In this document: piece by piece, positions 12,613 to 23,888 of the stretch
Position numbering within the stretch: position 1 is the first letter of the stretch
Layout: every line of letters begins with the position of its first letter
NCBI GenBank assembly: GCA_020248905.1
Contig: JADCGR010000019.1
Coordinates: 124,001 to 188,000 of the forward strand
Origin: Curvibacter sp.
Lineage (GTDB): Bacteria; Pseudomonadota; Gammaproteobacteria; Burkholderiales; Burkholderiaceae_C
Direction of reading: 5' to 3'
DNA length: 64,000 nt
The notes under the pieces: model-generated
Seen by the model: only the letters and a program-made list of their open reading frames with translations
Told to the model about the DNA's origin: nothing
Database searches by the model: none
Translations under genes and position numbers: made by a program

Positions 12613-13056
12613 ATGAAAACTGTCCACAAGTCCGTTCTGATCTGGTACAGCCCCCAGGAAATGTACGAGCTGGTCACAGCCGTTTCTGACTATCCCAAGT
12701 TCCTCCCCTGGTGTGACCACGCCCGTGTGCTTGAAGCCCATGACGGGGGTGTGACGGCCGAGGTCGGCATCGCGTTCAGCGGTATCCGCCAGACCTTCAC
12801 CACGCGCAACACCCACCTGCCGGGCAGCGCCGTGAAGATTCAACTGGTCAACGGCCCGTTCTCCCAGCTCGACGGCCATTGGTCCTTCGTGCCGGTGGGT
12901 GACGGACAGCAGCGTGCCTGCAAGGTGGAGCTGGTCCTGAACTACGGTTTTTCCAACGCGCTGCTCGGCAAGCTCGTGGGGCCCGTGTTCGACCGGATTG
13001 CCGGCAGCCTAGTAGACGCCTTCGTGCAGCGAGCCGAGCAGGTGTATGGCAGCTGA
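12613..13056 (+). CDS. ratA: RatA-family START/SRPBCC protein
   Basis: A 147-residue START-like lipid/aromatic-binding fold protein. MKTVHKSVLIWYSPQEMYELV, SDYPKFLPWCDHARVL and the C-terminal NALLGKLVGPVFDRIAGSLVDAFVQRAEQ match RatA/coenzyme Q-binding Coq10-like proteins. E. coli RatA was reported as a ribosome association toxin, while Coq10 homologues bind ubiquinone; the role here is open. The ATG at 12613 is preferred to an in-frame start 12 codons upstream. The end overlaps rnfH by 11 bases, the usual ratA-rnfH pairing next to smpB. Confidence 0.87.
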   Translation: MKTVHKSVLIWYSPQEMYELVTAVSDYPKFLPWCDHARVLEAHDGGVTAEVGIAFSGIRQTFTTRNTHLPGSAVKIQLVNGPFSQLDGHWSFVPVGDGQQRACKVELVLNYGFSNALLGKLVGPVFDRIAGSLVDAFVQRAEQVYGS

Positions 13057-13393
13057 GGGCCGTATTGCCGTGGTCGTGGCCTATGCACCTCAGCCACGCC
13101 AGGTCTATGAGCTTGCGCTGGAGTTGCCCCCGGGCAGTACCGTTGCCGAAGCGCTTGCCGCAAGCGGTCTGGCCGCGAAGTTCCCGGAGTTGGACCTGAA
13201 GCAAGTGGACGTGGGTGTTTGGGGCCGCAAGGCCTCACGCGAGCGAGTCCTGCGTGAAGACGACCGCGTGGAGGTGTACCGCGCCCTGCGGGTGGACCCC
13301 AAAGTTGCTCGGCGCGAGCGCTTCGCACGCCAGGGGGCACGGTCTGTCGGTTTGTTCGCGCAACGGCGACCCGGCGCAAAGGCCGGCTACTAG
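13046..13393 (+). CDS. rnfH: RnfH family protein (UPF0125)
   Basis: A 115-residue ubiquitin-like beta-grasp protein. The family core is IAVVVAYAPQPRQVYELALELPPGSTVAEAL, then DVGVWGRKASRERVLREDDRVEVYRALRVDPKVAR. It overlaps the end of ratA and is probably co-translated with it. Its biochemical role is not firmly established in any organism. Confidence 0.93.
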   Translation: MAAEGRIAVVVAYAPQPRQVYELALELPPGSTVAEALAASGLAAKFPELDLKQVDVGVWGRKASRERVLREDDRVEVYRALRVDPKVARRERFARQGARSVGLFAQRRPGAKAGY

Positions 13394-13418
13394 CAGACCG
13401 GCGCGCCCATGGATCCGG

Positions 13419-13907
13419 CTAGCGGCAGTTTTCGTTGATGATGCCCTGCAGGCGCTGGCTTTCGGCCGCCAGGGCCGCCTCGTCCATAAACTCGCGCTCT
13501 CCCCTCTCGTTGATGCGAGCAATGCGAGCGCCAGAGTCCACGCCGGCCTTGGCCTGCCGGGCGCGGGCGCAGTTCTCGGCCATGATGCCGGCATTGCGGT
13601 CTTCCTCAGCCCTGCGCTTGGCGGCTTCGGCTTCTTCGGCCTGCTTGCGCTTTTCCTGCAGGGACTTGTCTACCCCTGTCGGCGCGGCAGCAGCCGGCGT
13701 GGCGACTGGGGTCGCCACGCCCTCGGCGGGTGCTGTCGCACGGTTATTGGCCGGGCGACGAAGAATGTTCTTCTCAGGTACATCGGCCGGTGGAGGCCGG
13801 TCGCTGAAGACCCTACGGCCATCCCTGTCCAGCCATTGCCACTGGGCGCTGGCCGTCAGTGCAAAGACGCAGGCGGCCAAGCAGATCATGGAGCGGGTCA
13901 GTTTCAT
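13419..13907 (-). CDS. DUF4124 domain protein, exported
   Basis: A 162-residue protein with a clear signal peptide (MKLTRSMICLAACVFALTASA, cleavage after ASA). A DUF4124-type segment WQWLDRDGRRVFSDRPPP follows directly, then an alanine/proline linker and a charged helical region (about residues 85-150). Such proteins are periplasmic and of unknown function, common in Burkholderiales and Pseudomonadales. It is convergent with rnfH and divergent from guaB. Confidence 0.87.
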   Translation of the reverse strand: MKLTRSMICLAACVFALTASAQWQWLDRDGRRVFSDRPPPADVPEKNILRRPANNRATAPAEGVATPVATPAAAAPTGVDKSLQEKRKQAEEAEAAKRRAEEDRNAGIMAENCARARQAKAGVDSGARIARINERGEREFMDEAALAAESQRLQGIINENCR

Positions 13908-13949
13908 GGCCCAAGTGTAGCGTCAGGCGTGCGCTTGTCACCTGGGTAA

Positions 13950-15515
<1,566 letters not shown>

Positions 15516-15520
15516 GCACG

Positions 15521-15617
15521 CCCCCAGGCTGCGCGCACGTCGTGTCGCTGCGCCACCCCCTTGAAGGGGCAACGCCAGCGGACTGGCAAAGCCAGCCCCT
15601 CAGCGTTCCTGGTTGAA
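15521..15617 (+). repeat. Dispersed intergenic repeat, copy B
   Basis: It begins with CCAGGCTGCGCGC, has the hairpin CCCCTTGAAGGGG, then AACGCCAGCGGACTGGCAAA and ends with GGTTGAA. It lies between guaB and guaA, so it would be transcribed if these form an operon. Both outer blocks match the inverted copy at 54238-54334. Confidence 0.8.
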
Positions 15618-15643
15618 GACACGCGGTTTGCGCACATGCCTTT

Positions 15644-17263
15644 ATGCAGCACCAGAAAATCCTTATCCTCGATTTCGGCTCCCAGGTAACGCAACTCATC
15701 GCCCGGCGTGTGCGCGAGGCGCATGTGTACTGCGAGGTTCACCCCTGCGACGTCAGCGACGACTGGGTGCGCCGGTACGCGGCCGACGGACATCTCAAGG
15801 GCGTGATCCTGTCCGGCAGTCACGCCAGTGTCTACGAGGAGAGTACTGACAAGGCGCCCCAGGCGGTTTTCGAACTCGGCGTTCCCGTGCTTGGCATCTG
15901 CTACGGCATGCAGGCGATGGCGCAGCAGCTTGGCGGCAAGGTCGAGAGCGGCCATCAGCGGGAGTTTGGCTACGCCGAGGTCCGCGCGCACGGCCACACT
16001 GCGCTGCTCAAGGACATCGTCGACTTCACGACTCCCGAGGGCCATGGCATGCTCAAGGTCTGGATGAGCCATGGCGACAAGGTGACGGCTTTACCAGCCG
16101 GCTTCAAGCTGATGGCCTCCACGCCCAGCTGTCCCATCGCCGGCATGGCCGACGAGCAGAGGCGCTTTTATGCCGTGCAGTTCCACCCCGAGGTCACCCA
16201 CACCGTGCAGGGTCGCGCCCTGCTTGAGCGCTTCGTGTTGGAGATCTGTGGCGTCCGCGCCGACTGGATCATGCGTGACCATATTGCCGAGGCGGTGGAG
16301 GCTATCCGCCAGCAGGTTGGCAACGAGGAGGTCATTCTGGGTTTGTCGGGTGGCGTGGATTCCTCTGTTGCCGCAGCTCTGATCCACCGTGCCATTGGTG
16401 ATCAGCTGACCTGTGTCTTCGTCGATCACGGCCTTCTGCGCCTCAACGAGGGCGACATGGTCATGGATATGTTTGCGGGCAAGCTGCACGCCAGGGTGAT
16501 CCGCGTGGATGCTGGCGAGCTGTTTCTGGGCAAGCTGGCGGGCGTGAGCGATCCCGAACAGAAGCGCAAGATCATCGGTGGTCTGTTCGTCGATGTCTTC
16601 AAGGCTGAGGCCGCCAAGCTAAAGGCCAGCGGCGCGGGCCACAAGGGCGCCACCTTCCTCGCGCAAGGCACGATCTATCCGGATGTCATTGAGTCGGGCG
16701 GCGCCAAGAGCAAGAAAGCCATCACGATCAAGAGCCATCACAACGTGGGCGGCCTGCCCGAACAGCTCGGTTTAAAGCTGCTGGAGCCATTGCGTGACCT
16801 GTTTAAGGACGAAGTACGTGAACTCGGAGTGGCCCTGGGCCTACCGCTCGACATGGTCTATCGCCATCCCTTTCCAGGTCCCGGTCTGGGCGTACGCATC
16901 CTGGGCGAGGTGAAGAAAGAATACGCTGATCTGCTGCGCCGGGCCGACGCCATCTTCATCGAGGAATTGCGCTCCACCATCGAGCCCAATTCCGGTAAGA
17001 CCTGGTATGACCTTACGAGCCAGGCCTTCACCGTCTTCCTGCCGGTCAAGAGCGTTGGCGTGATGGGCGACGGCCGTACCTACGACTACGTCGTGGCCCT
17101 GCGTGCAGTGCAGACCAGCGACTTCATGACGGCGGACTGGGCCGAGCTACCCTACAGCCTGCTCAAGAAGGTGTCGGGCCGCATCATCAATGAGGTTCGC
17201 GGCATCAACCGCGTGACCTACGACGTGAGCTCCAAGCCGCCGGCGACGATCGAGTGGGAGTGA
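15644..17263 (+). CDS. guaA: GMP synthase (glutamine-hydrolysing) GuaA
   Basis: A 539-residue enzyme that aminates XMP to GMP. The N-terminal class I glutamine amidotransferase has the nucleophile in [15 protein letters not shown] and the His/Glu pair in FHPEV. The ATP-pyrophosphatase domain has the P-loop [10 protein letters not shown], and the C-terminal dimerisation domain ends [17 protein letters not shown]. It is paired with guaB. The 3' end of guaA is a known integration site for genomic islands, and the sequence turns AT-rich at once after the stop. Confidence 0.98.
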   Translation: MQHQKILILDFGSQVTQLIARRVREAHVYCEVHPCDVSDDWVRRYAADGHLKGVILSGSHASVYEESTDKAPQAVFELGVPVLGICYGMQAMAQQLGGKVESGHQREFGYAEVRAHGHTALLKDIVDFTTPEGHGMLKVWMSHGDKVTALPAGFKLMASTPSCPIAGMADEQRRFYAVQFHPEVTHTVQGRALLERFVLEICGVRADWIMRDHIAEAVEAIRQQVGNEEVILGLSGGVDSSVAAALIHRAIGDQLTCVFVDHGLLRLNEGDMVMDMFAGKLHARVIRVDAGELFLGKLAGVSDPEQKRKIIGGLFVDVFKAEAAKLKASGAGHKGATFLAQGTIYPDVIESGGAKSKKAITIKSHHNVGGLPEQLGLKLLEPLRDLFKDEVRELGVALGLPLDMVYRHPFPGPGLGVRILGEVKKEYADLLRRADAIFIEELRSTIEPNSGKTWYDLTSQAFTVFLPVKSVGVMGDGRTYDYVVALRAVQTSDFMTADWAELPYSLLKKVSGRIINEVRGINRVTYDVSSKPPATIEWE

Positions 17264-17534
17264 CTTTTATAACGTAAGTTATTGATTTATATAGGTTTTA
17301 AGTTGCAAAAAAGTGGTTCACGCCCAACTAAGTCGTTGATATAGCAGGGCGTTGGCATCAAAGTTACACGTAAAGCAACGCAAAGCTGTACCCACTCAAA
17401 ATCGTGGTAACTGGCAGCCCCATATGCCGCTCAAAAAAAACACTCATTTAACGACGACAGCTACCCGGACGATGACGTGAGGGTGTAGTCATGCGCGACA
17501 CCTGAGGCGTGGCTTGCTGGCGGGCCAGTGCGGG
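17264..17534. other. AT-rich non-coding stretch after guaA
   Basis: No gene is visible. The first 60 bases are strongly AT-rich, with a small hairpin (ATAAC gtaa GTTAT at 17269-17282). Composition then rises gradually. This looks like the arm of an integration site, but no integrase gene and no second copy of the guaA 3' end were seen nearby. Confidence 0.4.
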
Positions 17535-19373
17535 CTAGCCGGTCCAGTGTTCCTGTCGGTGGACGAGGTATCCGGGTTGCAGGTAGGAGCCCGGCTGCAG
17601 GGCATGGTGAGAGCGGCCCGCATGGTCCTGTTGCCCAGCGCGAGCCGCTTCGGCGTAAGCGCGCGCCACAGCCTCGCCTGCGGCAAGCACCCTGGGATCG
17701 CGTACCGGAGAATTCGCCTTGCCGCGGATCTGGACCATGTGCCAGCCGCCATCCCGACCTCGCTGCAACTCAATCGTCGCGGTACGCCGACCCTGATGTC
17801 TCAGCGAGAACACCCGGCTCGCTCCGCTGGAGCAGGCATTGACATAGGTTGCGATGCAGTGCCGCTGCTCCAGCCCCTCCTCCGCCAACAGGAAGCCGCA
17901 GTCGAGCTCCACCGCCAGATAGTCACCTGTCGCAAACTGTGGCAGCAGGGCGGGCCAGCGCACGTCCTTCTGCGGGTCTGCCGTAATAAGCAGGGCTCGG
18001 TGCCAGGCATCGGAGCGTCGGCACAGGGAGTTCCAGTGCGCACCCTTGAGCACCACGGACTGCGAATAGACGTAGTCCGAGACGTCCTGAGCCTCGTGGT
18101 CCAGATTGGCTAGTTTGTCGGTTGTAAGCGTGGTGCGCATGATGGCGCGCAGGAAGATGCGTGCGTTTTCCAGCCGGACCGGATCGGGGCGTCCGCGTGT
18201 GCGGTCCAGGATGCGTTCCATGCCGCGCAGCGCCGGCTGGCAGCGGTCGATGAGCAGGCGCTCGGTTTGCAAGGCGCTGGCCAACAGATTGATGAAGTGC
18301 GCAAAGCCGCTCAGGATGCGCGCCGACGGCGGGAAGAAACTGAGCAGGTGGCGAAGCACCGTATTGTCCTGCCTGACCAGAAAGCGCCAGCCCTGGGCCG
18401 TCATGCCAGCTTCGAGGAAGCAGGCCCGAACCTCGTTGAAGAAACCCGGGCCCAGGCGAAGCTGTAAACCGCAGCCGGGACTTAGGCCTAGGGCAAGCAG
18501 GGGCAGGCCGCCTGCGCTCGCCGCGTAGGGCAACTGGCCGATGCATGCCGCCACCCGGGCGACTTGGCCCAAGCTCACGCCGGGACCATGGATGGCCAGG
18601 GCCAGGGCCCGCACCTCGGGATCGAGCGCCTCGTGCAACAGCGGGCCGCAATGGGGGTCGTTGAGTCTGAGCTCACCGACCTGCCGCATGCGCGCCTGCA
18701 CCGGGCCGCAGGTCAGCAGCAGCCGCACGCGGCCCCGTGTGAGTTGTAGCCGGGTCTGCCAGCGGCCGGGGCCGGCGAAACCGGGTGACACGTCATCGCG
18801 CAGGGGCAGAACGGGGTCGATGCCATCGGAATAGGAGTGATGTTGCAGCAGCTCATTCAGGGCCAACAGATCGGCGGCTGTGAGCTCTGCAAGATGGGCC
18901 AGCGGCAGCGTGCAGTAAGGGGGCTGGCCGCAGGCGATGTCACGCCACTGAAAGCGTGCATTGCGGTTGACAAACACCTGGAGCGCATCGGTATCCAGAT
19001 TGACGAGGAAGCCCCAGATGACATCACCGCAGTTTTCCAGCTTTGCCTCAGCCATGTACGGAAAGCCGGCGTGCCAGCCGTCCAGTTCGTCGAAGGTCGC
19101 AAGCGCTTCGGCCCAGGTCTGCGGCTTGAAGCTCTCGCCCAGATGGTCTTCGAAGAAAGACTGCAGGGGGGCCTGGTCAGCGGCATCCGTGAAAGGGTGG
19201 TTGGCCAGCGCCACCGGCCTGATCATGCGGGCGTAGGCGCGGAGTCGGTCCGCGCTGACTCGCTTCAGGTAGCCCAGCAGTTGGATCAGCACACCCTCGC
19301 AGCCGAGCTCGCCGTGCAGGCGCATCAGCTTGTTGTCGCCGTCGATACGGAATCCTAGCAGCGCGCCGCTCAT
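17535..19373 (-). CDS. PcfJ-like domain protein
   Basis: A 612-residue protein without signal peptide or membrane segment. Residues about 498-568 form a PcfJ-like motif block: EEGLEQRHCIATYV, then VFSLRHQ, TATIELQ, and WHMVQIRGKANSP. PcfJ was named from an enterococcal conjugative plasmid, and its biochemical function is unknown. The first 490 residues resemble nothing I recognise. The ATG at 19373 (MSGALLGFRI) is chosen because longer starts run into the opposite tadA-fusion promoter region. The position next to the AT-rich guaA tail suggests an acquired or island-derived gene, but its GC content is not low. Confidence 0.72.
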   Translation of the reverse strand: MSGALLGFRIDGDNKLMRLHGELGCEGVLIQLLGYLKRVSADRLRAYARMIRPVALANHPFTDAADQAPLQSFFEDHLGESFKPQTWAEALATFDELDGWHAGFPYMAEAKLENCGDVIWGFLVNLDTDALQVFVNRNARFQWRDIACGQPPYCTLPLAHLAELTAADLLALNELLQHHSYSDGIDPVLPLRDDVSPGFAGPGRWQTRLQLTRGRVRLLLTCGPVQARMRQVGELRLNDPHCGPLLHEALDPEVRALALAIHGPGVSLGQVARVAACIGQLPYAASAGGLPLLALGLSPGCGLQLRLGPGFFNEVRACFLEAGMTAQGWRFLVRQDNTVLRHLLSFFPPSARILSGFAHFINLLASALQTERLLIDRCQPALRGMERILDRTRGRPDPVRLENARIFLRAIMRTTLTTDKLANLDHEAQDVSDYVYSQSVVLKGAHWNSLCRRSDAWHRALLITADPQKDVRWPALLPQFATGDYLAVELDCGFLLAEEGLEQRHCIATYVNACSSGASRVFSLRHQGRRTATIELQRGRDGGWHMVQIRGKANSPVRDPRVLAAGEAVARAYAEAARAGQQDHAGRSHHALQPGSYLQPGYLVHRQEHWTG

Positions 19374-19566
19374 GCCCGTGTGTATCCAACTGCCACGATG
19401 TCGTGAAAGATAGCAGATAGCCCCTGGCTTGTGACCTTGCCGCCTGCTAAAGTCGGATACGCCATGTACCTGCCAACGTCGTATCGACCCGGTTGCCGTT
19501 CGCATGCGATGGTGCGCATCGGGGCGGCACAGCGGCTTGACCTGGCGGAGGTCCAGTTGACGCTGA

Positions 19567-20961
<1,395 letters not shown>

Positions 20962-20971
20962 TCTGCGCAAT

Positions 20972-21976
20972 ATGAAAAAGCACATCTACGTCTACTCGCC
21001 TTCGGGTGCAGTGCGCGACAAGGTGGCTTTCCGCCGCGGTGTGAGGCGACTGCAGGCCATGGGCTGCGAGGTTGAAGTGGACGAAGCCGCGCTGGCCAGC
21101 CATCAGCGCTTTGCGGGGGACGATGCAACGCGACTGGCCGCGATCGGGCGTGCCGCCGCCAGCGGCGCCGACGTGGCCCTGATTTCGCGCGGAGGCTACG
21201 GCATTTCCCGCATCCTGCCGGATGTGCCGTACAAGAAGGTAGCGCGCTCGATTGACCGTGGAACACATTTCGTCGGCCTGAGCGACTTCACGGCTTTTCA
21301 GATGGCGCTGCTGGCCAGGACCGGCGCGACTACGTGGGCCGGACCGTCGCTGTGCGAGGGCTTCGGTTTCCGCGACACCGCAGATGCCGCAGACGCGCAT
21401 GGGGGAGGCAGGCGGCTTGAACCCGACGAGATCATGCTGGCCTGCTTCGAGGACCTGCTGCTGGGTCAGGGGGAGGGTGCCGGCTGGCGTCAACCCGGTC
21501 CCCGCCGGTCGGATGTGGCCGCTGCGGGGCACTTGCCCGCAAGCCGGCTCGGCGGTCGGGCACAGTTGCGGATCGAGGATGCGCTGCTGTGGGGCGGTAA
21601 CCTGGCCATGCTGTGCTCGCTGCTGGGCACCCCGTTCATGCCGGCGGTGCAGGGGGGCATACTGTTTCTGGAGGACATTGCGGAGCATCCCTACCGCATC
21701 GAACGCATGCTGGTGCAACTGCTGCATGCTGGCGTGCTGGCGCGGCAGAAAGCCGTCGTGCTAGGGCAGTTCACGGACTACAAGCTGGTACCGCATGACC
21801 GCGGCTACAAACTGCAGTCAGTAGTGAACTGGCTGAGCAGCCACATCAGGGTGCCGGTGTTGACCGGGCTACCTTTCGGGCACGTGCCCACCAAGGTCTT
21901 GTTGCCAGTAGGCGCGCGTTGTGATCTGCTGGTGGAAGGACGTGATGTGTTGCTGGTCTGGGGCCACGCCGGCTAA
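20972..21976 (+). CDS. ldcA: Muramoyltetrapeptide LD-carboxypeptidase (peptidase S66)
   Basis: A 334-residue cytoplasmic enzyme that trims the terminal D-Ala from recycled murein tetrapeptides. S66 landmarks are VYSPSGAV, ISRGGYGISRILP, the nucleophile region GLSDFTAFQ, GGNLAMLCSLLGTPFMP, ILFLEDIAEHPYRIERML and the catalytic His region GLPFGHVPTK. The ATG at 20972 follows the tadA fusion stop by ten bases. There is no clear Shine-Dalgarno sequence, and GATAAT (20957-20962) could act as a -10 for a nearly leaderless message. Confidence 0.92.
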   Translation: MKKHIYVYSPSGAVRDKVAFRRGVRRLQAMGCEVEVDEAALASHQRFAGDDATRLAAIGRAAASGADVALISRGGYGISRILPDVPYKKVARSIDRGTHFVGLSDFTAFQMALLARTGATTWAGPSLCEGFGFRDTADAADAHGGGRRLEPDEIMLACFEDLLLGQGEGAGWRQPGPRRSDVAAAGHLPASRLGGRAQLRIEDALLWGGNLAMLCSLLGTPFMPAVQGGILFLEDIAEHPYRIERMLVQLLHAGVLARQKAVVLGQFTDYKLVPHDRGYKLQSVVNWLSSHIRVPVLTGLPFGHVPTKVLLPVGARCDLLVEGRDVLLVWGHAG

Positions 21977-21987
21977 CAGCGAGGGCG

Positions 21988-22338
21988 TCAGGCGCGCTCG
22001 CGCCCGAGGCCACCGGGGCGCGAGACCATGCCCTTGGGCAGCAGCCCCTCGAACATGTGGGTGAGGTGGCGTAACTTCTGGCTGGCGATCCGCTCGCCCT
22101 GCAAGGAGGAGAGCGCCACCATGATATCGGCGCGCAGGTACCACAGGCCTTGCAGGTCGGGCGCAAACAGGACGCGACGTTCGACCTGCGGAAAGCTGGA
22201 ACAACCTTCGTCACCCAGGAAGTCGAGCATGGCCTGGCGGATGTCCTCGATACTGATGGCTAATTGCACATCCTCCGCAGGAGTTCGATTCATCAGTCCC
22301 TGCATGCTGCTGATGAACTGGCTGGCCAGTCTGTTCAT
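21988..22338 (-). CDS. Hypothetical protein, 116 residues
   Basis: A small soluble protein with no signal peptide, membrane segment or motif I recognise. It is mostly helical and ends in a short basic tail (SRPGGLGRERA). The codon use and GC content match its neighbours. It is convergent with ldcA (11 bp between stops), and its start faces the structured region before the cyclase gene. Confidence 0.65.
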   Translation of the reverse strand: MNRLASQFISSMQGLMNRTPAEDVQLAISIEDIRQAMLDFLGDEGCSSFPQVERRVLFAPDLQGLWYLRADIMVALSSLQGERIASQKLRHLTHMFEGLLPKGMVSRPGGLGRERA

Positions 22339-22423
22339 GGGCGATTCTTCTGTTGTGTGTATTTCTTGGGCTCAACGACGCAGGCAAGGATAAGCGGCCG
22401 GGGCGATGGCCACAATCGGTTTA

Positions 22424-22485
22424 TGCCTGATGTGTTTTGATAAAACAACATGCAAATCAATAATTTGCCCAAGATACATCAGGCA
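22424..22485. ncRNA. Three-way-junction-like structured element
   Basis: A 10-bp outer stem (TGCCTGATGT at 22424-22433 with ACATCAGGCA at 22476-22485) encloses two complete hairpins. One is GTTTT gat AAAAC (22434-22446), the other GCAAAT caata ATTTGC (22452-22468). All three stems are perfectly paired. The segment is AT-rich inside GC-rich DNA and lies about 190 bases before the cyclase-FHA gene. It could be a structured RNA or leader, a DNA cruciform or operator, or a small mobile repeat; strand and transcription are unknown. Confidence 0.4.
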
Positions 22486-22512
22486 AAACGTAAGCTGTCT
22501 GGCAGTGCAGAC

Positions 22513-22568
22513 CCGGGTGTTGATCCACCCGGTACGGCGGTCTGGCCGCGATGCAGGTCATGCGTACC
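22513..22568. repeat. Further hairpins before the cyclase-FHA gene
   Basis: CCGGGTG (22513-22519) pairs with CACCCGG (22526-22532) around a 6-base loop. Next, GGTACG (22531-22536) pairs with CGTACC (22563-22568) and encloses GCGG/CCGC (22537-22549). The two structures share two bases, so they may be alternatives. No T tract follows. Confidence 0.45.
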
Positions 22569-22676
22569 GCGTGATGAAGGTGCCTGCCCAAGCGCAGTCA
22601 ACGCGATTCCCGCCCGTATCCAAGCCCCGAGGGATGCCATAAACTGCAAAGGAAAAGAAATCAACCAGGTTCTTGC

Positions 22677-23591
22677 ATGGGTGTCCAGACCACCGTCGTT
22701 TTCACAGACCTGACCGGGAGCACATCTGTTTTCGAGTCCTTGGGCAATACCCGCGCCACGCGGGCCGTCACCCAACTGACCCACTGGATTTGCGACATGC
22801 TTCGCGCAAGGGGCGGCCAGGTGATCAAGACGCTGGGAGATGGGGTGCTGACCGTGTTCAGCGATGCCACAGCGGCCGTGCATGCCGTGGTGGACCTCCA
22901 GCGCGAACATCAGACGAACCTGCTGCAGCAACCGCTGGCGGAGCATCTGCCCATCCGGGTCGGCGTGGCCACCGGAGAGGTGGAGATCGTCAACGGGGAT
23001 TGCTACGGCGATGCCGTCAACGTGGCGTCACGGCTGTGCGATCTGGCGGGGCCCCACGAGATCTGGGTTGACAGTTCCGATCTTGATTACGCCAGCCGGG
23101 TCAATGGCATCCGTTATCGCTCCCTGGGCCCGGTCAGCGTGCGGGGGCGGGTCGAGCCCTGCCAGGTCCACCAGGTGGAGTGGCATGAGGACCAGTCCAC
23201 CGATTTCATCACTATGCAGGGGGAAGCCGACCTCATGAGTCGTGCGGCGCATGGCGATGCACTCGGCCAGGAGGTCAGGCTTACCTGGGGCGATCACACC
23301 CGCAGCTTTCGCTCCTTCGAGCTGCCGGCCCATATCGGGCGCATCCGGCACTGTGATTTCGTGGTGGCGAACCCACGGGTCTCACGGATGCATACCCGCT
23401 TGGAATGGCGCCATGGCCGGATCATGATTGTGGATGTTAGCAGCTATGGCACGTGGATTCGGTTCGCAGGCGCTCGTTCCGAGCTGCTGCTGCGTCGTGA
23501 GGAGTGCGTGCTTCATGGTCGCGGCGAAATTGCCTTGGGCGCGTCCTTTAACGATTCGGCGACGCCACTGGTGGTTTTCGAGGTGATCTGA
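22677..23591 (+). CDS. Class III adenylate/guanylate cyclase with C-terminal FHA domain
   Basis: A 304-residue soluble signalling protein. The cyclase homology domain (residues 3-165) keeps the metal-binding Asp residues (D11 in FTDLTGST, D55 in KTLGDG), the base-contacting K51 and D112 (YGDAVN), and N115/R119 of the NxxxR transition-state motif. It therefore looks active and more like an adenylate than a guanylate cyclase. An FHA domain (about residues 200-304) has G221/R222, S236, H239 and SSYGTW in place of the usual SxNGT, suggesting phospho-Thr peptide binding. A protein kinase or phosphatase partner is not in the window. Confidence 0.9.
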   Translation: MGVQTTVVFTDLTGSTSVFESLGNTRATRAVTQLTHWICDMLRARGGQVIKTLGDGVLTVFSDATAAVHAVVDLQREHQTNLLQQPLAEHLPIRVGVATGEVEIVNGDCYGDAVNVASRLCDLAGPHEIWVDSSDLDYASRVNGIRYRSLGPVSVRGRVEPCQVHQVEWHEDQSTDFITMQGEADLMSRAAHGDALGQEVRLTWGDHTRSFRSFELPAHIGRIRHCDFVVANPRVSRMHTRLEWRHGRIMIVDVSSYGTWIRFAGARSELLLRREECVLHGRGEIALGASFNDSATPLVVFEVI

Positions 23592-23888
23592 GCCCTGAGG
23601 TTCTCGAAAGTAGCCCGGGCTTCGGTCGACAGCGTTTGGCGCTCGCGGGGTGCTAGGGGAGGATACTGGTGGCACGGCGCAGGGATAACACGGGAGCACG
23701 GGGCACAATGATTTACATAATATAAATAGTATGAAATTACTCTAACTTGAAGAAAAATGGCAAAAGATAAAAAATCTTCATTTTCATAGCCTTGTGTGAA
23801 ATTTATGAAGTGAAATCGCAGGATCTTTGACCCATACCCTTGGCGCACCAAACCTGGCCACGATGGCATTCGTTCCCGGGATATCAAA
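23592..23888. other. Intergenic stretch with an AT-rich core
   Basis: No credible gene. Bases about 23705-23850 are strikingly AT-rich and include a hairpin, AAGAT aaaaa ATCTT (23764-23778), flanked by GAAAAATG and CATTTTC. The opposite-strand ORF across this region overlaps the cyclase-FHA gene and has no family features. Confidence 0.5.

Noticed and set aside
17264-17534. attL/attR pair or tRNA gene at the guaA end
   Set aside because: No repeat of the guaA 3' end, no integrase gene and no tRNA-like fold were found.
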